NCBI RefSeq assembly: GCF_004337985.1
Contig: NW_021940918.1
Span: 3,193,014-3,257,013 of the forward strand
Direction: 5' to 3'
Source of the DNA: Pyricularia pennisetigena
Taxonomy: Eukaryota > Ascomycota > Sordariomycetes > Magnaporthales > Pyriculariaceae
DNA length: 64,000 nucleotides
The notes below the pieces were generated by a model, which saw only the letters and a list, made by a program, of their open reading frames with translations, made no database searches and was not told the origin of the DNA. Of this stretch, positions 9,801-19,000 are shown piece by piece (within the stretch, counting starts at the first letter, position 1; each line of letters starts with the position of its first letter). The position numbers were made by a program, and so were the translations under genes.

Positions 9801-12453
9801 AGTCAAGGATGTTGCCGAAGCTTCGTCGATGCAATCACGTTATATCGAGTCCGGTATGCTCCGTGGTCGTGCCAACATCAACTACTTTGTGTTCTCTTTC
9901 CACGGCGCCGTGGACCACCGGAAGCTTGAGGAAGCCTGCCAAACGCTCATCGCTATTCACCCTATCCTTCGCACCGCCTTTGTTCCGTACAAGCGCAGAA
10001 TGTACCAGGTTGTGCTCAAGACACCTCCGGCAGACTTTAACCGTTACCTCTGCCCGAGCTGGCGCTTGGCTGCTTTTGCCGAAAAGGTTGTCAAGAAAGA
10101 TCAAAGCACACCGATTGCCTTTTCTGCACCCATGACCAAATTTATCCTCTTGGATGGTGGCAAGCAGTCAACTCTACTCCTGCGACTTTCCAAGGCACAG
10201 TATGATGACTTGTCGGTTGCCTTGCTCGTCAAAGATCTCAAGAAGCTGTACGATGGCGCCCAAAACCCGCCGCGTCGTCCAACATATGCCGAGTTTATAC
10301 GCTGCGCTCACATTGCCAACAAGCAAGGAGCAGAGGAATACTGGAAGCTCCTTCTCGATGGTGCAAACATGACCAGGGTTGTGGCACACTCCAAACCACA
10401 CCAGCTAACCAACCACGTCAAGACGATCCGTCAGCGGATCGCAGTGCCTTCACTAGCACACCTTGGCATCTCATTTGAGACCATCTTGAAGGCTGGCTGG
10501 GCGATGACACTTGCGGAGCTTTCCGGCACTGCCGATGTTGTATTTGGTGAGGTCGTCGACGGCCGTCAAATCCGACTCTCTGGAGGACAGTCAGTCGCCG
10601 GTGTGTTGGGCCCCACGGCCAACACTACAGCCGTCCGCGTTCGTTTCCCGGAGGGAGATGGTCGTCTGTCGCCACTGGACCTGCTGCAGTATGTGCACGG
10701 GCAGCGTATCGCAGGGATTCCCTTTGAGAACTTTGGATTCCTCGATCTTGTCGAGCGCTGCACATCCTGGCCATACTGGATGCGCTTCAGCACTGTGGTC
10801 CAGCACCAGTACGAGGAGACGACAGTCGTGCCATCCGAGTCGAAGCTCTTCCACCTAGGTAAGGGCGGCGATGCAGGTGCACTCTGCAAGTTCACCATCA
10901 TTGAGAGTCGGGCGCAGGATGTGCCTGACATGTTTGTCCATTCAATGGCTCGCGGTGGCATCACGGTGAACGACAATAGTAATATCGAGCTCAACATCAC
11001 TTTCTGCGAGAATAGGATACCTCTGAGCTTTGCAGAGGAGACACTACGCATCCTGATGGGCAATGTGGCTGTTCTTACTTCTGGCTCCATCATGCACGTT
11101 GTCATCCCGTCCGCCGCGCAGTACAAGTCGAAGCGCCCACAGATCCCCCTACCGCAGACTCCATCGACAACTTTGACCCCGAGCTCGCCAGTCACGCATC
11201 GTTTCCCAGCTAGCGATATGGAAGCTGTCAAGAGGGTCATTTCCAAGTGTTGGGCTGCGGCATCGCTGGATCCTTCCTCGCTGGGTGTCCCAGAAGAGCA
11301 CCGTGAACACGCAGCATTTTATGATCTCTGGGGCTCGCTGGTGCCGGCCTCGCAGCTGGCATCTTTCTTGACCCGTGAAATTCCTAAGCTCGGCCTACTT
11401 GGAGTTGGTGTCGACTTTGGGATCACGATGGAGGAGATTGCTGATAACCCCACCATGGCTCGACAACTTGATTTGATAGTTCGCAAGACGGCATTGGCAC
11501 TGCCCAAATCCGCTCCACTTCCGTCCTCGCCGTCGCATAATCGCCAGGCCCATAGCTACCACTTGTCGCTTGATTCTTCCAAGAAGGTTGCGGCTCCGCT
11601 GAGCTCCCCGAGTCGCAACATTGCGTCGAAGGCGGTCTCGAAATTGACAAGCAAGCTCAAGGGCTCCTCTGCTGACAAGGAGACTTCTCAAAACGGGTCA
11701 AAGCTTCCCAAGCGGCAAGACCAACAGATACCATACTCGGCTCCTCCTTTCAAGTCATCCTTCGATGCTTCAGCGCGGACTCCATCGCCGCCTCGCGAGC
11801 AACCTTCTGTGCCTCCTACTGTTGCAGAGTCACCTCGTATTCCGTACTCTGCCCCCTACTCTGCCCAAGACGAACTGGAGCGCCAGCTTGACCGTGTGTT
11901 GAATGAAATAACCGCTGCCAACGAGAACGCGCTCAACACAAGCAGAAGCACCAGGAACGCTTCCATCGACAACGGTGGCGTACAGATGCAGCGCGGCGGC
12001 AGCACAGGCACGTATAGCTCGGGCGTGGACAGCCTTACCGATAGCAGCAGCGCGACGACCCACAGCACAACCTCTTCAGACTTTGAAAATGCCGTATACG
12101 CCAGCCTGCCCGGCTACTTTGGCGGTGGCAGTAACATGAGCATCCAAAAGGCCCCGATCGTGTCACCGGCGAGTAGCACAGGACGCACGCCCCGTACTCC
12201 GCGGTCAACCCAATCTAGACAAAAGTTCTACGGCCAAAACATCGCCATCAAGCCCCTCCCACACACCATCCCCGAAGGTGGCGTCGATGACGTTGTCAGC
12301 CCGTTGAGTCCGCCTCAGGGGCACAGGAGGTTCTTTAGTGCCGGTGGTGGTCATTCCAGATATCACCACCAGAGGGGTGATTCGTCACTCGTGACGCCAA
12401 TCTCTACCCAGGGACCACCCCCACCTTACATGGAATATACCCGCCGAGGCTGA
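3811..12453 (+). CDS. NRPS-like protein with inactivated carrier, condensation and adenylation domains
   Basis: An intronless frame of 2880 residues has fungal NRPS architecture. In order: carrier T1 (about 45-110), a leftover C-terminal part of an adenylation domain (about 165-270), T2 (about 295-360), epimerization domain (about 380-830), condensation C1 (about 860-1290), adenylation A (about 1310-1830), T3 (about 1855-1920), terminal condensation C2 (about 1990-2430), a T-like segment (about 2465-2555) and a 300-residue Ser/Pro-rich tail. The phosphopantetheine serine is replaced in each carrier: GGCE (Glu74), GGDE (Glu327), AGGDD (Asp1888), and LWGSL at 2506-2510. The condensation His is Glu994 in C1 and Lys2128 in C2. 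Adenylation motif A3 reads FTPSNSREVRG (1460-1470), without the glycine loop, and A7 reads YFKTGH (His for Asp). The epimerization motifs HHLVVDLLSW (517-526), EHGRE (649-653) and FNYAG (730-734) remain. ATGs at 3811 and 3874 are both possible starts. Classical peptide synthesis looks impossible; the function is unknown. Confidence 0.9.
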   Translation: MPAFAQPALGSPKPLLPRIDTMNTRPEHERNPKTFNPANESVEGRLVWAIGDILGIDSTSIQMVDSFTDLGGCERTAARLSTTCRDLGLEVDTSDILNCYTLAELQTRITPCSQEVSPQNVTASNSLAIEPLKLRTDNLAPSQPRFSSTSVVPSTAVSEVHFDHESFICDEESVSRAVIIKPRAGFFDGKQVVFLSLAGLKVPGTPTSDIEVIPQTKMFLAGTKVAAIRHDLEAAAIATDLPDIWIVLRQLPVTEHGALDRRKLRTWLQNINQETYQQIMSLDTEETLQQPLTDSERALQKAVSNALQAPREEIGMNFSFAQLGGDEVTAMQVVARSKADGIFLSATELLQNSSLAQLAAMATSRGEMPRGWDGEPEGEQFDLSPMQQLYFLTTMGGDCRYRMGKDGSYRYNQSLLLRVKKSFGFDDISAAVQALVGHHTMLRSRFFRTAEGGWTQRTVAPSKNSYAMQFSTIGNNKELEIVIARSQAMIDIESGPVFAVDHIQTTDDYQMIYLVAHHLVVDLLSWRVILDDLNELLMSGSLLSHRSMPFQKWNELQKKEIEQTEITSPLPAGTPVGNYAYWGLQDVSNTYADASELGFSLSPELTTILQSTCNRVFRTDCADIYLAALLLSFSQTFHDRSVPVIWNQEHGREVSDPAIDISDTVGWFTTLSPVGSVLAGTRNDFIDVLRRLKDVRRAMPRRGAQYFASKFFKFGGPDLFTEDWPFELIFNYAGSLERLEESNGVLEQIPFPGRTLASRTSNIGPNVGRIALFEVSAMVSQGSAHVKLVYNRRSRHQDLIAQWIQNFEHLLLEAIGRLRYHTQELTMADVPQLDVTYDGLRKLNYERTSLLNLSSVRDIEAVYPVTAVQQGILVKQAVDQEASYLHAIYEFSSPMGQPINISQLCAAWQNVTTKHAALRTVFIDSVTETGVYDQVVLRRTSPNMLFIDVASGEDPRESLENLPALPGRTSGQPQHRLAVCNTPTKTLVKLDISEALCDPQSLNVIFLDLRRAYTTNQPLPEPTGLTYPDYLKFLESARTSQSLDFWIGRLSGAESCLFPRLTQESPRRVFENYSFDLEVDGSSLVEFARSRNATPDAVLRLGWGLVLRVFSGKDNVCFGYRATGREAASGGPSMRNAVGCFSNTVTCNFDLSPYNALANVLAIVEEQYVASLRHQHVSIPEIHHVLGKRGNDQLFNSVVSFTNEPSELRSRHTGRTDFELNNVSHRETSCYDLAINVRFGSSRLVVDIGSMSLVGEREAANIANTLSKALRTIMENPASSIHGINLCTDRDYAQVVAWANERAPPEPRVAVVHELVETNARSNPHAMAVCAWDGQLTYGKLDDLSTRLAQRLSEAGVTTGVTVPLLLQKSVWSPVAMLAVLKAGGAFVPIDSGDLSLIQPIFENISSRVAIECENAGGVLRNLFDSVIVLNSELMTQLKLQAPRHVESLATEDDAACVFFTPSNSREVRGTAFTHGALSIALLTQGPAASINYGSRVMQLSSYNIDIAISEVFATLVNGGCVCIPTETERVYDYVGAVRRMEVNWSYMTPHLSRKINLEHLPSLKTVCFRTRSLDEDTYAPWAGKKKVLFAYGALDVCPLGISFLEVHGPHQLDRIGTPLAGNFWLVNPEDHRKLMPIGSIGELVIEGPTLGCSFARGQMDRTHWNAAEFSDSAPGKKTRYFKTGHRMRYMDGGALQLVSHKRDDIEIDGSMIVLSEVEQSLRSCLGQGMDVVVEAIAFKNSTTPPVLAAFVELGSMFDGPEDLHRLSHVTRERIFKAKRVAETGMRSKVPHYMIPQIFVPVKDLPITPSLKVNRRRLQKSIHGLSREQLIQLSSVPNPDEVQTVGTTSLPLTQTEERMRRIWAHVLNIEDETYISAADGFIKAGGDDILAAKLVVCCRQEDIAISIADVLRDMPLNDLCRSVTGGDSRSNLQSFSAASSTSTRSASTSQAGSEETTPTQNNPHTAAAPAVVDPEKKARDDRLKGVLATKLGVETKEVKDVAEASSMQSRYIESGMLRGRANINYFVFSFHGAVDHRKLEEACQTLIAIHPILRTAFVPYKRRMYQVVLKTPPADFNRYLCPSWRLAAFAEKVVKKDQSTPIAFSAPMTKFILLDGGKQSTLLLRLSKAQYDDLSVALLVKDLKKLYDGAQNPPRRPTYAEFIRCAHIANKQGAEEYWKLLLDGANMTRVVAHSKPHQLTNHVKTIRQRIAVPSLAHLGISFETILKAGWAMTLAELSGTADVVFGEVVDGRQIRLSGGQSVAGVLGPTANTTAVRVRFPEGDGRLSPLDLLQYVHGQRIAGIPFENFGFLDLVERCTSWPYWMRFSTVVQHQYEETTVVPSESKLFHLGKGGDAGALCKFTIIESRAQDVPDMFVHSMARGGITVNDNSNIELNITFCENRIPLSFAEETLRILMGNVAVLTSGSIMHVVIPSAAQYKSKRPQIPLPQTPSTTLTPSSPVTHRFPASDMEAVKRVISKCWAAASLDPSSLGVPEEHREHAAFYDLWGSLVPASQLASFLTREIPKLGLLGVGVDFGITMEEIADNPTMARQLDLIVRKTALALPKSAPLPSSPSHNRQAHSYHLSLDSSKKVAAPLSSPSRNIASKAVSKLTSKLKGSSADKETSQNGSKLPKRQDQQIPYSAPPFKSSFDASARTPSPPREQPSVPPTVAESPRIPYSAPYSAQDELERQLDRVLNEITAANENALNTSRSTRNASIDNGGVQMQRGGSTGTYSSGVDSLTDSSSATTHSTTSSDFENAVYASLPGYFGGGSNMSIQKAPIVSPASSTGRTPRTPRSTQSRQKFYGQNIAIKPLPHTIPEGGVDDVVSPLSPPQGHRRFFSAGGGHSRYHHQRGDSSLVTPISTQGPPPPYMEYTRRG

Positions 12454-13845
12454 GCTTTGCTTTGGTCCTTGGTTTCTTTTTTTTTTTTTTCTTTTGTAAC
12501 ATCTTTTTTTTCTTGAATTCAGATATACGCAAACCCAGCTGTGTTCTGTAGGTTAATTTGCAAATCCACGAACAATGGTGATTTTCGTTTGTTATTTGGG
12601 TCGGGGGAAAAGCACAGCACTTCAGCAATGCGGCAAGGAGTTTTGAAATTTTTATACCACTTTTTAGAGTTGTTATATTTTGTACAAAGGTTATAGTTTG
12701 GCATTTTCAGGATACCACAAATTGCACAGTTCCACGTTAAATTTTCAACTTTACCGCGATGCTGATTTGCCTGGCGAGTGCAGGAAGAACAATAGCACGC
12801 TTGACTTGGGCGTTGGCATGCAAAAGATGTTTTGTTGGTTGGTTATAGACGCCGCCCTCGAGCAAATTCTCAACACCTGATTCGAGTAATCAGGAACAGC
12901 CCTTATGGCTCAGTGGTAGAGCGCATCACTAGTAAGGTGAACGTCCATCCCTATGATGAGGTCCTAGGTTCGATCCCTGGTGAGGGCAGTATGGCGCTCA
13001 GTGAGCAGCCCAAAATAGCACATTGTGTTAAATCTTTTTTGTCATCCATATCAATTCTATCTTGGGGGGTATTTTTTTCTTTTTGTGTCCAAACTGCCTT
13101 TTAAACTTTTCTTCTTGGCGTCTCATCCCGCTTGCCTTATAAGGAAGCAAAAACTGTTTGCTTGTTTGCGAAGGTTGGTAAAAAAAAAAAATTTAAGTTT
13201 TGATATGCATCCCTGTTAAACAGGATTTTATCGCTTCCTTCGTCTGAACTCCTCCCATTTGTTGGGTTGTTTGTGTTCTCGACCCTAATGCCCAGCTCGC
13301 AATTTGACTGATTTGAAACGACCATCTGTCCTCATTAAAATCCAACAGAGCTGAGAGGAAGGGGAGAAAAAAAGGACATTGACAATCTTGCTCGTGGATT
13401 AAACCCCTTTTTCTCGCGTGCTACCTTCCCACGGGCGACCCCTGTCGCACCTCCATATGGTGATCCAGCCCGCGTGGTATGTTGTTTGGCATGTGCTACG
13501 GTTGCGATTTTTGGGTGGTACAGAACTGTTTGCTTTGGATCCGCTGGAATCCATCGAGTCTTGGGAGCATATGTGAATTGGGGAAATTTTTACAGAAGAT
13601 AATTTTAATTGGCGGCTTGGGTCTGATGTCATAGTTCTGCAGTGTTTCTGAATTGCTTTTTTGTTTTCTTGTTTGAGATTTATCTCTTCCCCATGGAGGA
13701 GGGGGGAAAAAGAAAACACATAGGAGACAATGGAGAGGAAAAGCAAAAAAAAGAATACCAGTGATAACCAAACAAACTAGACTAGGTACAACCAACGACT
13801 TCCCCCTTGCTCGGTTTTGTTTCCATCCCAGCTTCATAGTCTTCG

Positions 13846-13876
<31 letters not shown>

Positions 13877-14279
13877 CTTGCAAGCTCCATCCAGGTCTGG
13901 ACCCTACCCGAACAGACCGGGATGCTTGAACCGATAAGAGAGTGGAAAAGGGTCCCTTCCTGTCGCTCATTTCCCGGGGTCTCCACCTCCCCTGTAGATT
14001 CCCCAGCCCCGCCGCAACCCCCCCGAAACTGCCGCATCGGGTTCGCAGGGAGGCGGTGAGAGCCAAAGACTGGCATTTTTTCTCAACAAACGGCCCTTTT
14101 TTATTTTTTATTTTATTTTATATTTTATTTTCTGGATTCGTGTCATCAAAGCTCCAGTGATAATACCCTGGAGCTGCGCTCGTCTTTTCACTTGCTTCAT
14201 CCTTCCATTATCCAGGTGAAGCTGTTTTGAACCTGTTCACTGGGAAAGAAGCAAAAGCCAGCGAGCAGCTTTGCCCATC
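12454..14279. other. Intergenic region containing tRNA-Thr
   Basis: Apart from the tRNA at 12899-12988 I see no gene. A/T homopolymers are frequent, the longest being an A28 run at 13847-13874. The last 100 bases before 14280 should contain the leader of the methyltransferase gene. Confidence 0.55.
12899..12988 (+). tRNA. tRNA-Thr (anticodon AGT) with an 18-nt intron
   Basis: The acceptor stem GCCCTTA (12899-12905) pairs with TGAGGGC (12981-12987), with discriminator A at 12988. The D stem is GCTC/GAGC and the T arm is CTAGG-TTCGATC-CCTGG. The anticodon stem forms as CATCA (12924-12928) with TGATG (12954-12958) only if 12935-12952 is removed, which puts an 18-nt intron one base 3' of anticodon AGT (12931-12933), the canonical nuclear tRNA intron site. 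The mature length is 72 nt. A T-run about 40 bp downstream could end Pol III transcription. Confidence 0.93.
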
Positions 14280-16147
14280 ATGGCTCCCCTCACAGCAGCC
14301 GACATTGATTTTATCGACACGCCGCCTCAGCCGCCGTGCACCATTGAGCCGGTTGGCGACTGTGGCGTGAAGACCACCACTGTAAGTTTTTGGTCCCGTT
14401 GTGTCTCCCGCGGTCGTCCGCGTTGCGGAGGTACCTAGCACTGGGTCAAAATTATTGGTTGCGCAGAGTGCGACAATACTCTGAGAATTTTTGCGCAGCT
14501 TCAAAAGCTCCAAAAATTGTCCAACATGCCCGGGATATTTATCGATCGTGGCAGAAAATAGAGTGCTGACACGTACCTTGGTTTCCGTTAACAGTCCCCC
14601 ACAATCTACAACCCTCCTCTCCCGGCCGACGGCCCCGGTGCCGCCGACTTCTCCAATGTCGTGCTTGCCTCGCTCCTGTTCGGCCTGCCGACCTTCCTGG
14701 CGTGGAAGATTGGAGGTGGCACAAAGACCATCGTCTTCTTCATCATAATCTTCTGCCTGCCCATCCTGATCGCATACTGGGCCTTCAAGTCCAACTTTAG
14801 CCCGCGCATCAACGACAAGGTCAAGCTGCCCGGCCGCCCCATCGACCACTACCTGACCTTCAAAAAGCCCGAGGACCAGGCCAAGTACAGCGTTCGCGGC
14901 GCCAAGATCTCGATGGAGACCTTCCACGAGATGTACTTTGCCGGCGATGTCGACATCAAGGGAGACATGCTCGATGTCCTCGAGTACCGCCACGACTGGG
15001 CCACCTTTGACTTTACCATTGGCATTTTCAAGTTTCTGTTGCTCACCTTTTTCCCCGATGTCATCTTCCACTCGCGTTCCCAGGACGAGAACCAGGTGCG
15101 GGACACCTATGACCGCGGTAATGACTTCTACGCCTGGTTCTTGGGCCCCCGCATGATCTACACGTCTGGTATCATCTCGGACCCCGACCGCGAGGAAACT
15201 CTCGAGGAGCTTCAGGACAACAAGCTCGCCATCGTTATGGAGAAGATCGAGCTCAAGGAGGGTGAGCGCCTCCTTGATATCGGCTGCGGTTGGGGAACCC
15301 TCGCCCGCTTCGCCAGCGTCAACTACGGTGCCAAGGTTACCGGTGTCACTCTTGCCCGCGAGCAGGTCGCTTGGGGTAACGCAGGCCTCCGCGCCGCCGG
15401 TGTCCCTGAGGAGCAGAGCCAGCTTTTGTGCTGCGACTACCGCGACATCCCCGGTGACAAGAAGTTCAACAAGATCACGGCGCTCGAGATGGCTGAGCAC
15501 GTCGGTGTCCGCCGCATGGTGACCTTCTGGAGGCAGGTCTCTGACCACCTCGAGGACGACGGTATCCTCTACGTGCAGGTCTCTGGTCTGCGCAAGGCCT
15601 GGCAGTACGAGGACTTCATCTGGGGTCTCTTCATGAACAAGTACATCTTCCCCGGTGCCGATGCCTCCACCCCGCTCGGCCCCTATGTTGATCAGCTCGA
15701 GTCCGCCGGATTTGAGATCAAGAGCGTCGACACCGTTGGTGTTCACTACTCTGCAACCCTGTGGAGATGGTACCGTAACTGGCTCGGCAACGCCGACAAG
15801 GTCAAGGCCAAGTATGGCAACAAGTGGTACAGGGTAAGATATATTCCCAGATTTTTTTTTTTTTTTTTTTCAGCTGCCTCTGTCTTTTTGTTTCGGGGAT
15901 AATTCAGAATCCGCTTGCTAACAGCACTTTTGTTATTCAGATCTGGGAGTATTTCTTGGCTTCTGCCACCATTGCCTCCCGCCAGGCCAGTGCCACCTGC
16001 TTCCAGATTGTTTGCGTCAAGAACCTCAACTGCGTCCACCGCATTGAGGGTGTCAAGTCGCAGTACGGTCTCTTGGGCGCCCTGGAGGCGAGCAAGGCTG
16101 CTGGCAAGAACAGGCTGCCGGATCTGCCGGAAACCAAGAAGGCTTAA
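14280..16147 (+). CDS. Sphingolipid C9-methyltransferase
   Basis: Three exons (14280-14381, 14595-15833, 15941-16147) give 515 residues. Intron 1 (14382-14594) is GTAAGT..ACAG and intron 2 (15834-15940) is GTAAGA..TTCAG with branch site TTGCTAAC. The protein has two adjacent membrane segments (about residues 57-75 and 77-98) followed by a SAM-dependent methyltransferase domain of the cyclopropane-fatty-acid-synthase type; the SAM loop LLDIGCGWGTL starts near residue 260. This combination is typical of fungal enzymes that methylate C9 of the 4,8-sphingadienine base of glucosylceramide at the ER/secretory membrane, a step linked to hyphal growth and virulence in several fungi. The length matches the family (about 500-520). 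Assignment rests on recognising the sequence; I could not align it. Confidence 0.92.
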
Positions 16148-16968
16148 GAGGGTTTGTTGTTGTTGTAAATGGGGTTACCCCACGGGCGCCACGCTTAACT
16201 GACTAGTTGCGTGGACGAGTGGCAGCGTTGTCGGTTACGGCCGCTATTTTTGTTGTTGGAAGCAGCATGAATTTCTCGGCCGTGCTGGCGACACCACAGG
16301 GAACATAGATGTTCGGGCGGATTTTCAATCAGGGAATGTAGGGCAGCTAGGGAGGGAGTTAAAACGAAAACTTAATTAGAGCTAGACAAACGGGTGGGGC
16401 GGTCGGGCTTTTTCCTCTGGCTTGTGTCACGAGCCGACTATCTAGAGGTGCCGAGCCAATCACTTGGCTGGCGAATGAGAACGCGAGTTGAGATTCGAAC
16501 GACCTTTTTGGCGCGCGGGGAGATTTTGGATATTTTGTGTGACACCGCTGATGACCGAACGCTTCTGGGTTTCTCTCTCTTGACAGGCAGGAAGGCTAAG
16601 CCTTCCATGTGATTGACGTGGCCCAGGATGTTCGATCCCCCTCCACGCTAAGAGCTTCTTCTGCTTCTCGCGAGCTAGGCTGGGGCCGGGCGTAGGCTAC
16701 CCACGCGCGTGGCTACAGTGCATGTCTTTTTAGGGGCTAACGGGGGACGCCTTTGGATCTCCTTTTTTTTTTTCGTGTCTCCGTCAAGCCTGTTTGGTGG
16801 CTGGCAAGCTGATCTCTATAGTAGGGAGCGGGGCGAGTTCTCAGCCCGGGTTCCCCGGTGCTTAAAGCGCGATAAGGATATACGGAGCATGAGTTGCATG
16901 CACTGGGGTCTGTTGGTGTTGTTTTTTATCTCGTTCGGGAAAGATGCCAGTTAAGTTGGAAGCGGTGT

Positions 16969-17000
<32 letters not shown>

Positions 17001-17321
17001 TCTCTCTTCGAAGTAAGTGGCCCTAGGGTGCTGTCAACAGCTGCTTACACGGATATCTACTACAGTTGATTGAATGTGCCAGTGGGCCACACAAGGTTTG
17101 GGACTCAGAGGTCCCGCGTTGGCTGTTCAAGTCCAGTATATTCATTCAGGGGTTGGTCGCTGCGAATACTGAGCGGAACTATGTCGAATTGCATCACGAC
17201 ACTCCAAGCCTTGATGGCCAAAACCAATAACATTCGACGCTGTCAATTGCACCAAAGTTGTAGAGACCAAAATACATTCATCTACTCTTCACAAACAAAT
17301 ATGAAAACCAACTAATTTGTT
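16148..17321. other. Intergenic region between convergent genes
   Basis: This separates the methyltransferase from the convergent CHZ-like gene. It holds a T30 run at 16970-16999 and a tRNA-like relic at 17071-17144. No protein-coding gene is evident. Confidence 0.55.
17071..17144 (+). pseudogene. Degenerate tRNA-Leu-like sequence
   Basis: This tRNA-sized block of 74 nt starts with TGAATGT and ends with ATATTCA, which pair as a 7-bp acceptor stem with one wobble. It contains a perfect B-box-like GTTCAAGTCC (17125-17134), an A-box-like GCCAGTGGG, and an anticodon-arm-like GGGACTCAGAGGTCCC that would present CAG (Leu). The T stem lacks one base and the anticodon loop has one too many, and the long variable arm expected of tRNA-Leu is absent, so it is probably not functional. 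It could also be the head of a tRNA-derived SINE. Confidence 0.35.
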
Positions 17322-17729
17322 TCAAGGCTGGTCGCCCTCCTGGACGAGCTCCTCGTCGCTATAGTCCTTCTCAGCCAGGGCGCCCTTGCCCGGCTTGGGC
17401 CTGGGCTCGTCGATGATGTTGCTGGTGTCGATGGCGTCCTTGTCATCACGCTCTGTTCAGGTTGAAAGAAGTCAGTTGTGTTTTTTCTCTCTCTTCGTTG
17501 GTTCAAATAAAGGAGAGAGAAGAAAAAAAAGCGAGATTTAACACAAAGCCCATTAAACCAAAATGGAGAGGGGCATACCAAGAGTAGCATCGGAATCCTC
17601 CTGTCCTGGCCTGATGGACGACTCGACCTCCTGGGCGTCGCCGACGACGGGCACCGGGTCGCTGGGCCTGCTCATGTACGAGTTGTCCGAGACGTCGCCG
17701 GAGGGGACGCTGTCTTTGCTTGGGGCCAT
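17322..17729 (-). CDS. Small acidic protein resembling the CHZ histone chaperone family
   Basis: Two exons on the minus strand (17579-17729 and 17322-17452) are joined across a 126-bp GTATGC..AACAG intron, giving 93 residues. The N-terminal half is Ser/Asp/Pro-rich (starting MAPSKDSVPSGDVSD). The C-terminal half contains an acidic stretch leading into AIDTSNIIDEP, which resembles the CHZ motif of H2A.Z-H2B chaperones (acidic residues, then an Ile-Asp-x-Ser/Asn-Ile core). Small size, acidity and absence of a signal peptide fit a nuclear chaperone-like protein. The family call is from memory of the motif and is moderate; expression as a small conserved protein is more certain than the function. 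Confidence 0.65.
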
Positions 17730-19000
17730 GATTGCGGTTTTTTTTGTTTTGGTTTGTTTTTTGTGGATAGGTTGGTGTTTTATCACGGGAGAGTTGAGAT
17801 GGGCTAGTGGGAGATGGTTTGCTGAACTACAAGTTGGATCTGAGAGACGAGAAATCAACGTTTTATACAAAAAAAGACATTCGGAGGAATTTGATCGTCA
17901 ACGATAAAAAAGCCTCTTACGACTTCAACGAGATGCGCTACCGCACCATGCCCAACCTCTCCACCTCCCTGCCGTGTGTCGACAGGAGCCCGCGCCAGAC
18001 AGACAGAACAAATCTCGGCATCATTGCGATGCTAGATTGTAGGTGTCATTTCGTATCTCCCAGAATCGACAATACAATTGTCGCGGTTCAAGTCATGACG
18101 TACTGGATCGGGCTTTTAACCACCCCAGGGAGGTAGAGTAGTAAAGTAGNNNNNNNNNNNNNNNNNNNNNAAGGGCTGACGGGTACGATCGAACAAAGAC
18201 CCAGCCCCTTGCAGCCAATCCCGCCCCGATCTACAGTAATAGGAAATCGAATACAATAATGTCTCGGACTCTAGAAAAAGCCTAGAAAAAAAAGAGGATG
18301 TGTTAAAAGAAGCAATTATAAGCAAAAAATGTTAATCGGAAAATCGTTGCGATCTGCGTTGGAACCTGGCTGAGATTTTCGGGGAATCAATCAACGTGGA
18401 GGGATAAACGACCGGGGGGTTGCAGATGACGTCCTCGCTCTGGCGGTAATGATCGAATGAGAGGGCGCTTCTGCTCTAATGCCGAAAAGAGGTTACTTAC
18501 ACAGGTTTGAATCAATGGTTCCTTGCAGCTACATTGTTTGTTGGACAAAAACAGCCAGCCGGCAATACTGAAAAAGGCCTTGCTTTTGATTCAGTTGCTA
18601 TACACATCAATCCGGATCAGGTTCATGTTGATTATCGTAAGAATTGTCTAATTAAAATTTCACAAAATTGAAAGCCTTTATATAGTGGTATCTTAGTGAA
18701 GCTTTTATTCAGGGTATTTAATCGTCAATCAGTCTTGTTGTCAATATGACAACATATACCAACCATTCTGAGAAACATCTACGAGCTGAGTCGTCATCAA
18801 TCTGGCTGCAGTGGGTATGTGAATAAGGTGAGATGAGTAATCCAAGGGCATACAGTAAAAAAAAAACAAAAACAAAAAAGGTATCCTAAACTCCCGGTGC
18901 GCCAATGCTAGAAATCTTTGTGGTAAAATCAGGGGGTAGTGGAATGGAATCTCCGGCCACCGAAAAAAGGGGGGGAAGGGTTTCGAACGGGTCATGGTGT
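17730..19000. other. Intergenic region with a small assembly gap
   Basis: Contains 21 Ns at 18150-18170. No gene is recognisable. The 3' part is moderately A/T-rich and probably includes the 3' untranslated region of the next minus-strand gene. Confidence 0.5.

Noticed and set aside
14208..15746. 512-codon open frame antisense to the sphingolipid methyltransferase
   Set aside because: It mirrors the GC-rich third positions of a clear enzyme gene, covers intron 1, and its translation is a low-complexity Val/Leu/Asp/Glu mix without domains.
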